A DNA stretch of 29,567 nt from the NCBI GenBank assembly GCA_038212305.1, contig JBBQUP010000036.1, positions 1-29,567 on the forward strand, in the 5' to 3' direction. Position 1 is the stretch's first letter; every line of letters starts with the position of its first letter. The notes under the pieces were generated by a model. The model was not told the DNA's origin, did no database searches, and was given only the letters and a program-made list of their open reading frames with translations. The stretch is from JBBQUP01 sp038212305 (GTDB taxonomy: Bacteria; Bacteroidota; Bacteroidia; Bacteroidales; Marinilabiliaceae). This document shows, in pieces, positions 17,051 through 23,695 of this stretch. The position numbers and the translations under genes were made by a program.

Positions 17051-18772
17051 TTATTGAGATAATTTTGATTGTTGATGATCCTCAAGTATTGAGGTTAAGA
17101 GCGAATCGGTAAACGAAGCGTTCTCTCCCAATAAACAAGCAATTTGTTGCACCGTTTCCATGTTCTTTCGAATCACATCACGAGTTCGTTTCTCAACTAT
17201 CTCGCGATTAAACTGTGGTTGACTCACATTTTGAATAATCCCCGTCACCAATTTGTGCTTTTGAATGTTAAAGATCGATAATTGAAAATTTTGATTGTTT
17301 TCCCGAATAGCCACCTCGCGATACTCTTTACCAGTATTTATGGCCGTGCTAAAGTAATTGGCGAGCCCTCCCAGTTTCGAAATATCAACACCAGCCAAAC
17401 CGGGACAAGCTTCAAAAACCAGCTCTACTTCGGAGCCAAGCATTTTTGCACAGCTCAAATTCATCTCAACCACTTTTAATAGCTCATCCACCACCACAAC
17501 GCCCGATGGGATTTTCTGCAACAATATATTTGCCTGATTATGTGCTACTTTACGCATAAATGATACACACATAGCTGGTTCGGCCAATCCTGTTAGTGTG
17601 GCTTTTGCAAAATCTCTACAACTGTCGTACCCACACCCTGAACAGTTTAACTCATCACTTACCGATGATTTCCCAATGTTAAACAGTGCTTTTTTAATCT
17701 CCTCTTCACTTGTCAATTTCTGTTCGATGGGAAGTATGGAGAAGAAATCGCGCTCGATACGAACCGATGGAAAATTGCCCTGAACTTTTTCGTGTGGAAT
17801 GGTCTGAAAATAATCAATCACTTTTAAGCGTTTTAAAGCAATTCCGCCTTTATTTTCAGTTCCAGGCCCATTAATACAGCCACCTTCACAAGCCAATAAC
17901 TCTAGAAAAATTGGCCCATCGTGCGATAGTTGATCCAACCCCTCGAGTACATCGCATACCTGTTTAATGCCCGAAAAGCTCATAAACAATATCTTACGGT
18001 CGCCTCCTTGCTTTTTAATACTGCTAAGCATACCTCCATCAACAGGATAAAGCACACCATCGACGGCATCGAAAGGAAAGAATTGAGCGTTGCAATCATC
18101 AAGTAAATGAGGGACAATATGCTTTTCGGCCAACCACGCGTGAATGTCTTTGAAAGTTAGAGATGCATCGACCAAATTAGGGTATTGATCCGATTCGGTT
18201 TTTTTTGCCACGCAAGGACCGGCAAAAACAACATGAGTATCAACTCCTGACCATGACTTTATCATTTGAGCATGCGTGAGCATGGGCGACATAAAAGGTG
18301 TAATAGATAACGTATGCTGCGGATAATACTTACGAATGAGTTCAACCACTGAAGGGCAAGCCGAAGATATATAGACACCTGAATCACGAGCATTCAAATA
18401 CTGAACCGATTGAGTAGTCACCACCTGCGCCCCAAGAGCCGTTTCCGACACATCGGTAAATCCCAGTTGTTTAAATGCGACGATTAGTTGTTGCTTACTT
18501 GCCTTGGGGAACTCCGCCATAACAGCTGGTGCAAGCGACAAACAGACACGTTTACCGTCAGTAATCAATCGTTTTACAATTCCTACATCCGATCGCACTT
18601 GCTTGGCGCCTGTGGGGCAACTAGCCACGCAGTGCCCACAAAACACACACCGCGATTCGATAACCGATGCTTTATGATTGGTAACCTTAATGGCCTTAAG
18701 CGGACATTCGCGGATACATTTGTAACAGTCCTGACAATTAAGCGTTTCGGTTGTAATGGGTAATATTTTCAT
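17051..18772 (-). CDS. PAS-containing sensory-type [FeFe]-hydrogenase (HfsB/HydS-like)
   Basis: 573 residues. Order: two [4Fe-4S] motifs (C13/C16/C19/C23 and C42/C45/C48/C52); an H-cluster domain (about 70-325) with L1 SSACPS (C139), L2 GPCVAK (C187, K190) and L3 ACEGGCING (C295, C299); a further cluster motif CSGCGYDSC (C377, C380, C385, with C402); a PAS domain (about 415-515, IPSGVVVVDELLKVVEMN); and a C-terminal helix. Where catalytic enzymes carry the proton-shuttling Cys of L1 it has Ala138, and Met before the L2 Pro-Cys is Gly185: both changes are known from sensory hydrogenases. It is therefore read as an H2 or redox sensor that signals through the PAS domain, probably to the phosphatase encoded next to it. 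Confidence 0.88.
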   Translation of the reverse strand: MKILPITTETLNCQDCYKCIRECPLKAIKVTNHKASVIESRCVFCGHCVASCPTGAKQVRSDVGIVKRLITDGKRVCLSLAPAVMAEFPKASKQQLIVAFKQLGFTDVSETALGAQVVTTQSVQYLNARDSGVYISSACPSVVELIRKYYPQHTLSITPFMSPMLTHAQMIKSWSGVDTHVVFAGPCVAKKTESDQYPNLVDASLTFKDIHAWLAEKHIVPHLLDDCNAQFFPFDAVDGVLYPVDGGMLSSIKKQGGDRKILFMSFSGIKQVCDVLEGLDQLSHDGPIFLELLACEGGCINGPGTENKGGIALKRLKVIDYFQTIPHEKVQGNFPSVRIERDFFSILPIEQKLTSEEEIKKALFNIGKSSVSDELNCSGCGYDSCRDFAKATLTGLAEPAMCVSFMRKVAHNQANILLQKIPSGVVVVDELLKVVEMNLSCAKMLGSEVELVFEACPGLAGVDISKLGGLANYFSTAINTGKEYREVAIRENNQNFQLSIFNIQKHKLVTGIIQNVSQPQFNREIVEKRTRDVIRKNMETVQQIACLLGENASFTDSLLTSILEDHQQSKLSQ

Positions 18773-18799
18773 GGGTGCAAATTAGCCTGTAAAAGCAAC

Positions 18800-19093
18800 T
18801 CAATTAATTTGTAAAGTATAGCATTCAGCCTGTGGCAACTCTTCGGAAGTCAACTCAGATAGGAGTATTTTTTCAACCATATTAGGAAGAACCGACTCAA
18901 ACAGCTTCCCATTAATTTCGATAACAGGCCCTTTTGAACAGTGCTCTTTGCATAAATGGCCTCTAAAATCAACTTCACATTTAAGCGGATGAGTTTGAAT
19001 GAACTGCTTGATAATTTTAAGATTATCAGCATTTCCGCGAGTATAGCATGATGAACCTAAACAAATCATGATGTGATTTTCCCTATTTTCCAT
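18800..19093 (-). CDS. Thioredoxin-like [2Fe-2S] ferredoxin, first gene of hydrogenase operon
   Basis: 97 residues. Ligand cysteines C11-x4-C16 (CLGSSC) and C48-x3-C52 (CKEHC) match the thioredoxin-fold [2Fe-2S] family; Cys39 and Cys92 are extra. GPVIEINGKLFESVLPNMVEKIL gives the family's hairpin and terminal helix (the Gly-Pro following C52 is typical). It is the promoter-proximal gene, about 70 bp downstream of the sigma-54-type promoter and 27 bp ahead of the sensory hydrogenase gene. It is a different protein from the second small ferredoxin (15597-15860), not a recent duplicate. Likely redox partner of the sensory or catalytic hydrogenase; partner not determined. Confidence 0.85.
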   Translation of the reverse strand: MENRENHIMICLGSSCYTRGNADNLKIIKQFIQTHPLKCEVDFRGHLCKEHCSKGPVIEINGKLFESVLPNMVEKILLSELTSEELPQAECYTLQIN

Positions 19094-19161
19094 ACCATTA
19101 CTATTTTATTGTATTTTCAGTTGTCATCGAACTATTAATCATCCGAAATCGAGAAAAAACA

Positions 19162-19177
19162 AACAACACATGTGCCA
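19162..19177 (-). promoter_or_regulatory. Sigma-54 promoter of the hydrogenase operon
   Basis: On the minus strand TGGCACATGTGTTGTT matches the sigma-54 consensus TGGCACG-N4-TTGCW with correct spacing; the -24 GG is intact and the -12 GC reads GT. The predicted transcript starts near 19150, giving a leader of about 58 nt to the ATG at 19093. No TAnnTTTG element is seen in this gap. Confidence 0.7.
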
Positions 19178-19251
19178 AAATCAGTAAAAGACTAAGGGAC
19201 TGGCAATTGAAGAAACATTTCGTTAATGGGGATTTAGAAGAATTGCAAACA

Positions 19252-19317
19252 GTCCTAAATCAGGACAAGTCAGGTTGATTGTCGAACTAAAATAGGACAT
19301 TGTTAGTTTTTAGGACA
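19252..19317 (-). promoter_or_regulatory. Candidate enhancer sites for the sigma-54 activator
   Basis: A perfect inverted repeat GTCCT-N5-AGGAC (19252-19266) and two further AGGACA half-sites (19294-19299 and 19312-19317, the last inside the 3' end of the regulator gene). The palindrome centre is about 80-90 bp upstream of the -24 element, a position usual for binding sites of sigma-54 activators. The binding protein is inferred to be the adjacent regulator. Confidence 0.5.
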
Positions 19318-21085
19318 ACTTATTCAAATTCGAGATGGAATACTTTTTCAATTTCAAGTAAAGTGTATTACGACTAATTTTAAGCAACCTAGCAGTTGCA
19401 GTAAGGTTTCCTTTGCAATGAGCGATCATTTTTTGAATGTGAATGGCTTCCGCTTCATCCATAGAAACAACCTCAATATTTGCTAACGGTAAAATCGAAT
19501 CAGGTGAACCATCCAATATTTGCTTCCGCTCGGTTTCCTCCTGAAAATACGAAGCTGAGAATTTGCCATCGAAATTCACCAACTGCTCAATAAAATTTTC
19601 TAACTGTCGAATGTTACCAGGCCACGAATAATCAAGCATTTGCTGAAGTTCAGAAAAGCGTAATTGAGGAATGCTTTTCTGCAGTTTGATGCTTTTTTTA
19701 TTCAAGAACAGACGAATAAGCGACGGCAAATCGCTTTTACGCTCACGCAATGGAGGTATGGTTATTGGAATTACACTCAAACGGTAATACAAGTCGAGCC
19801 GAAATCGACCAGCCTCTACCTCTTTTTTTAGATTTCGATTGGTTGCCGCAATAATACGAACATCAACAGGAATAATTTTAACTCCCCCAATGCGCATAAC
19901 AGCTCCCTCTTGTATCACTCGTAGAAGCTTTGCTTGCATATCGGGTTTCATATCGCCTATTTCATCTAAAAAAAGCGTTCCTCCATTGGCCAACTCAAAT
20001 TTCCCAGGATGGCCACCTTTTTTAGCTCCAGTAAAAGCACCATCATCATATCCAAACAACTCACTCTCAATCAAATTCTCGGGTATGGCAGCGCAGTTTA
20101 TCGCCACAAAACCAGCTTCGCGTCTTCGTCCATCATTGTGAATACTTTGTGCAAAAACCTCCTTCCCTGTTCCGCTCTCCCCTTCGATTAAAATGGTTGA
20201 CGGACTATCGGATACCGTTCGGGCATACTCAACTAACTTGCTCATGATTTTGCTTTTACAAACAATGTCATCAAATACAAAACGAGCTTGCATTCCAGTG
20301 TATTTATTCACAATTTGATAAACATTATCTAACTCGCGCACCGAAACCACCAACCCCACCAAATGTTCAACTCCCTCGTATATACCCGACACATTTAAGC
20401 TAAATTTTTGTCGATTGTTAGCAAAAGATAAAAACACCTCTTCGTTCATGAATTTACCTCCTGAGGCAACAATTTGAAATATCGATGACCAGGTAGGAAT
20501 TAAATCCTCAATAGGTATTAAAAGGAGCTCTCTGCGCCTAATATTTAAGCTACGGCAAGCATAATCGTTTGCATATAAAATTTTTCCTTGTTGATCAGTA
20601 GCAATTACTCCAAACTTCAAGGAATTCATAATGGCAAAGGTAAAGCTCAAATTATGCTCATGCTGATCGCGAATTAACTTACCCGACAATTGTTCCGCAA
20701 GACGTCCTAAGACTAAGGTATATTGATTGTATCCCATCTCGAGCATGGAATGAGATGGCATTATTTGCACCAACCTAACCGATGATTCGTTCGGAACAAC
20801 CTGCGACCAAACTAACACACTGCCCTTACCATTTATTTGCACCTCCTTTCCATCGCAATCAAATTGAGAAACTACCAAAACATCTTTGGGCAATGAATTA
20901 TTTTTCTCAGCAACAAAAGCTAAAACAGGATCATTATTAAATGCAGAACCTCGAGAGTAAATCACTGATTCGTCGCGCATTAAAAGTGAATAAATATAAC
21001 TTCCCGGAGCCATATCGTCAATGATAAGGCACAACGAATCGATTATTCGGTTAAATTGAGGAGTATTATACTGAATAGGATCCAA
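19310..21085 (-). CDS. Sigma-54-dependent enhancer-binding transcriptional activator
   Basis: 591 residues from a TTG start (a TAG lies two codons upstream and the next Met is residue 25). N-terminal sensory region of about 140 residues of unknown type, then a PAS domain (about 150-255, FGVIATDQQGKILYAN). Next is the AAA+ sigma-54 interaction domain with Walker A GESGTGKE, the sigma-contacting GAFTGA loop, Walker B GGTLFLDEIGDM and the RLDLYYRL/PPLRERK motifs. A Fis-type helix-turn-helix (GNLTATARLLKISRNTLYLKLKKY) ends the protein. All residues needed for ATP-driven activation are present. No receiver domain is present, so the signal is sensed directly or by protein contact. It precedes the hydrogenase operon in the same direction, 216 bp away, across a sigma-54-type promoter, and is its probable activator. 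Confidence 0.93.
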   Translation of the reverse strand: MDPIQYNTPQFNRIIDSLCLIIDDMAPGSYIYSLLMRDESVIYSRGSAFNNDPVLAFVAEKNNSLPKDVLVVSQFDCDGKEVQINGKGSVLVWSQVVPNESSVRLVQIMPSHSMLEMGYNQYTLVLGRLAEQLSGKLIRDQHEHNLSFTFAIMNSLKFGVIATDQQGKILYANDYACRSLNIRRRELLLIPIEDLIPTWSSIFQIVASGGKFMNEEVFLSFANNRQKFSLNVSGIYEGVEHLVGLVVSVRELDNVYQIVNKYTGMQARFVFDDIVCKSKIMSKLVEYARTVSDSPSTILIEGESGTGKEVFAQSIHNDGRRREAGFVAINCAAIPENLIESELFGYDDGAFTGAKKGGHPGKFELANGGTLFLDEIGDMKPDMQAKLLRVIQEGAVMRIGGVKIIPVDVRIIAATNRNLKKEVEAGRFRLDLYYRLSVIPITIPPLRERKSDLPSLIRLFLNKKSIKLQKSIPQLRFSELQQMLDYSWPGNIRQLENFIEQLVNFDGKFSASYFQEETERKQILDGSPDSILPLANIEVVSMDEAEAIHIQKMIAHCKGNLTATARLLKISRNTLYLKLKKYSISNLNKLS

Positions 21086-21245
21086 CGGCTAGTAATTTGC
21101 TACAAAGATGCTAAAGATGCGTTGGTTATCCAAATGAATGCAGAGTGAACATTCGCCCTGGATATTTAATTATTTCTATGCTGGAATGAACTGTTATTCA
21201 TTTTTGTTGTTCTTAAAATAAAAGTATACATCTAAAATAATCCTA

Positions 21246-21797
21246 ATGAAAACATTTTTCACAATCCTATTATTTATGCTTTTCATGACACAGACAAATG
21301 CATTTGCTCAAACCTCGTTCTATGATTTTACGGTTAAAACCATAGATGGCGATGATTTTCCCTTGTCGCAGCTTAAAGGTAAAAAAGTAATGGTGGTAAA
21401 CACGGCCAGTAAATGTGGATTTACGCCTCAATATGAACAATTGGAGGCGTTATATAAAAAATATGGTCCCGATAGATTTGTTATTATTGGATTTCCTGCC
21501 AACAATTTTTTAGGTCAAGAACCCGGTACAGAAGCAGAAATTAAAGACTTTTGCACCAAGAACTATGGTGTAACTTTTCAAATGATGGAAAAAATATCAG
21601 TGAAAGGTAAAGATATGCATCCACTCTATAAATGGCTTACCGAAAAGTCGTTAAATGGTGTTTCGGATAACAGTGTGTCGTGGAACTTTCAGAAATTCCT
21701 TATCGATCAGAATGGCACTTTGGTCAAATCAATATCGCCACGCACTAAGCCTGATGATGAAGAGATTACAGGTTGGATTGTGGGTTGTTCGAAGTAA
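21246..21797 (+). CDS. Exported glutathione peroxidase family protein
   Basis: 183 residues. A signal peptide (about 1-21, MKTFFTILLFMLFM...AFAQ) precedes a thioredoxin-fold glutathione peroxidase domain. Seen: VNTASKCGFTPQY with the peroxidatic Cys57 (cysteine, not selenocysteine), FPANNFLGQEPGT with the active-site Gln, and SWNFQKFLID with the active-site Trp and Asn. The short form lacking the oligomerisation loop is typical of bacterial enzymes, which usually use thioredoxin rather than glutathione to reduce peroxides. Export to periplasm or lipid surface is inferred from the N-terminus; no lipobox cysteine is visible. Monocistronic; divergent from the hydrogenase regulator and followed by a terminator. 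Confidence 0.94.
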   Translation: MKTFFTILLFMLFMTQTNAFAQTSFYDFTVKTIDGDDFPLSQLKGKKVMVVNTASKCGFTPQYEQLEALYKKYGPDRFVIIGFPANNFLGQEPGTEAEIKDFCTKNYGVTFQMMEKISVKGKDMHPLYKWLTEKSLNGVSDNSVSWNFQKFLIDQNGTLVKSISPRTKPDDEEITGWIVGCSK

Positions 21798-21808
21798 ATT
21801 ATAAAAAT

Positions 21809-21842
21809 ATAAGGCAAGTATCTAGATTTAGACTTGCCTTAT
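21809..21842. terminator. Bidirectional hairpin terminator after the peroxidase gene
   Basis: ATAAGGCAAGT (21809-21819) and ACTTGCCTTAT (21832-21842) pair perfectly over 11 bp with a 12-nt loop. The A-run to the left gives a T-run on the minus strand, so it can also end the convergent ATPase transcript. Confidence 0.85.
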
Positions 21843-21925
21843 TCAAACAAGATTTTAATCAATAAAGTCTAAAATATTTTTCAAATAGTTGGTTGGCAGG
21901 CGGATAGAGGATCTATCACAATTTT

Positions 21926-23131
21926 TCAAACCATTTTTAAACAAAAATCTTTGATGTGCATTCGATTAATGCCTTTATGTGTTGCTATATCAGACATTTC
22001 GTCCATTGTAACAACATATTTTGGAAAATTATCTTGTATTTCAAGTAAATTTCCATATTCCCGATTTATTGTTGCTTCATTTGTTAACATGTAAGCAACT
22101 TGCACATAAATTTTCTCGCCTCCTTTTTGTGCAATAAAATCTATCTCTTTTCCCCCTTCTAATCCAACTGTCACCGAATACCCTGCCATTCGCAGATGAA
22201 GATAGACGACATTCTCTAAAATTTTATGAATATCGCTTGCCTTATAACCTACAATGGCATTCCGAATGCCAACATCTTCAAAAAAATACTTCTCGCCTAT
22301 TTCAAAAACTTTTTTCCCTTCAATTCCTGTTCTTTTTACTTTGAAAATCAAAAATGATGATTCAAGATATCCAAGATAATCAATCACAACTTGGGTAGAA
22401 ATATTTATTTTTTGAGATTTTAAATAATCACTAATTTTTTTGGAAGAAACCATACTACCCATATTATCGGCTAAAAAAGCAACCAGATTCTCTAAAAATT
22501 TAACATTTCTAACATTAAATCGAGCAACTACATCCTTGAGGAGTATTGTATTATAAAGACTCGTTAAATATTCATAAGCAATTTTAATTTCAGTTTCTAG
22601 ATTTATTAGATAGGGCAATCCGCCAAATTTTAAATAATTATGAAAGGTTTCTAACGAATCATCTATATTATAAAATATCAAAAATTCGGAGTAGCTAAGT
22701 CCAAACACCTTAATTTCGATGTATCTGCCACTTAAAAAGGTAGCAAGTTCGCTGGAAAGCAAATTAGCATTGCTTCCCGTACAATAAATATCAAAATTGC
22801 CCCGCGTAACAAGGTCTCGTAAAGTAATTTCAAATGATTCTATGTCTTGTATTTCATCTATAAACAGTGCGACTTTACCAGTCCCTATTACAGTTTCGTT
22901 CAAGTATTTAAATAAATCATCTGAATTTTTAATAGATGAAAATTCATGTTGTTCTTTATTGATATAGATTATTTGAATTTCAGGACTCTGTTTCTTAATA
23001 AGGTCTCTTAATCGCATTAAAAGATAACTTTTCCCAACTCTTCGCTGACCAATTAATACCTTTATCAATGATTTTCCGATAAATGGCTTTAATCTATCTA
23101 TATACAATGGTCTTTCTATATATTCAATCAT
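21926..23131 (-). CDS. AAA-family ATPase with DUF4143 domain
   Basis: 401 residues of the AAA_14/DUF4143 family. Seen: Walker A GQRRVGKS (about 28-35), Walker B VALFIDEIQD, sensor-like YCTGSNANLLSSELATFLSGRY, winged-helix-like middle part, and a C-terminal DUF4143 region with GKEIDFIAQKGGEKIYVQVAY, which resembles a PD-(D/E)XK nuclease-like fold (E/D ... Q/K). The family is abundant and patchily distributed in Bacteroidota and archaea; its function is not established. It stands alone between two terminators. It carries more Ile/Lys-rich, AT-rich codons than its neighbours, which would fit a mobile history, though I saw no flanking repeats or integrase. Confidence 0.9.
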   Translation of the reverse strand: MIEYIERPLYIDRLKPFIGKSLIKVLIGQRRVGKSYLLMRLRDLIKKQSPEIQIIYINKEQHEFSSIKNSDDLFKYLNETVIGTGKVALFIDEIQDIESFEITLRDLVTRGNFDIYCTGSNANLLSSELATFLSGRYIEIKVFGLSYSEFLIFYNIDDSLETFHNYLKFGGLPYLINLETEIKIAYEYLTSLYNTILLKDVVARFNVRNVKFLENLVAFLADNMGSMVSSKKISDYLKSQKINISTQVVIDYLGYLESSFLIFKVKRTGIEGKKVFEIGEKYFFEDVGIRNAIVGYKASDIHKILENVVYLHLRMAGYSVTVGLEGGKEIDFIAQKGGEKIYVQVAYMLTNEATINREYGNLLEIQDNFPKYVVTMDEMSDIATHKGINRMHIKDFCLKMV

Positions 23132-23157
23132 AATTCAATTATATTTTAAACTCATAG

Positions 23158-23165
23158 CAAATATA
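23158..23165 (-). promoter_or_regulatory. Bacteroidota-type -7 element for the DUF4143 ATPase gene
   Basis: TATATTTG on the minus strand, an exact TAnnTTTG match, 26 nt before the ATG at 23131. No -33 TTTG at the expected distance. Confidence 0.45.
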
Positions 23166-23293
23166 ATTATTTCTTAAATTATATCTGAATGTTTATAGAA
23201 ATTTATTTATTTATTCAATCACACAATGAATAATATTGCCAACACATTAAAGTGTTCTTAATCATAAAATATTAACGTTTATTTTACGACAGA

Positions 23294-23327
23294 ACCTCCG
23301 TGTTCTCTGCGTTACAACTCTTTCGCG
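23294..23327. repeat. Relic of a dispersed intergenic repeat
   Basis: This GC-richer stretch (reading CTCCGTGTTCTCTGCGTT) stands out in the AT-rich 328-bp gap 23132-23459. It resembles the 'ctctgtgttctctgcg' type sequence found scattered between genes in many environmental genomes. The gap otherwise holds only the two promoter elements listed separately and no credible gene. Confidence 0.3.
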
Positions 23328-23435
23328 CTTATTGTGATAGCCTATTCCCTAAGCATGTTATTCACGCAATGAGTAATAAAATTCAATTGATATAAAGATA
23401 ATTGCATCTTTATATGCTTTTATCAATTTTATTCT

Positions 23436-23443
23436 TAACTTTG
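23436..23443 (+). promoter_or_regulatory. Bacteroidota-type -7 element for the small Cys-rich gene
   Basis: TAACTTTG matches TAnnTTTG exactly and ends 16 nt before the ATG at 23460. The sequence from here to the ATG is strikingly similar to that before trmD (TTAAnTTTGAnAAAAATT). Confidence 0.45.
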
Positions 23444-23459
23444 ATAAAAATTGTACGCT

Positions 23460-23621
23460 ATGGCAAATACCTTTGTAAACGAAAATGGTGAGGTTTTTAT
23501 ATTCCAAAATCCAACCGATCAAGCAAGTAAAAGTTGTAAATGCGGTGGAAATTGTGGATGCAAAACATCATCATCTCCAGAGCATGCCTGTGATTGTGGA
23601 GGTAATTGTTCTTGTAAATAA
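23460..23621 (+). CDS. Small metallothionein-like cysteine-rich protein
   Basis: 53 residues encoded from ATG 23460 to TAA 23621. After a polar N-terminus (MANTFVNENGEVFIFQNP) there are two copies of the motif CxCGGNCxC (residues 26-34 CKCGGNCGC and 44-52 CDCGGNCSC) joined by a Ser/Thr/His linker, giving eight cysteines in 27 residues. Internal duplication, a promoter-like element upstream and a strong terminator 34 bp downstream support a real gene. The pattern suggests binding of soft metals (Cu, Zn, Cd) as in metallothioneins, or an Fe-S or redox role; I do not recognise a named family. No signal peptide, so cytoplasmic. Next to a peroxidase gene and an efflux operon, which may or may not be meaningful. 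Confidence 0.75.
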   Translation: MANTFVNENGEVFIFQNPTDQASKSCKCGGNCGCKTSSSPEHACDCGGNCSCK

Positions 23622-23654
23622 GAATTTGGTTTAAGTGAGTTAATTATTTTAAGC

Positions 23655-23695
23655 AAAGAGTATTCTAATCAAAAATTTGGTTTAGAATACTCTTT
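23655..23695. terminator. Bidirectional terminator between Cys-rich gene and tolC-like gene
   Basis: AAAGAGTATTCTAA (23655-23668) and TTAGAATACTCTTT (23682-23695) form a perfect 14-bp stem with a 13-nt loop. A T-run follows on the plus strand. It abuts the stop codon of the convergent outer-membrane channel gene. Confidence 0.9.

Noticed and set aside
21926..23131. Mobile element carrying the DUF4143 ATPase
   Set aside because: No integrase, transposase, flanking direct repeats or inverted ends were seen.
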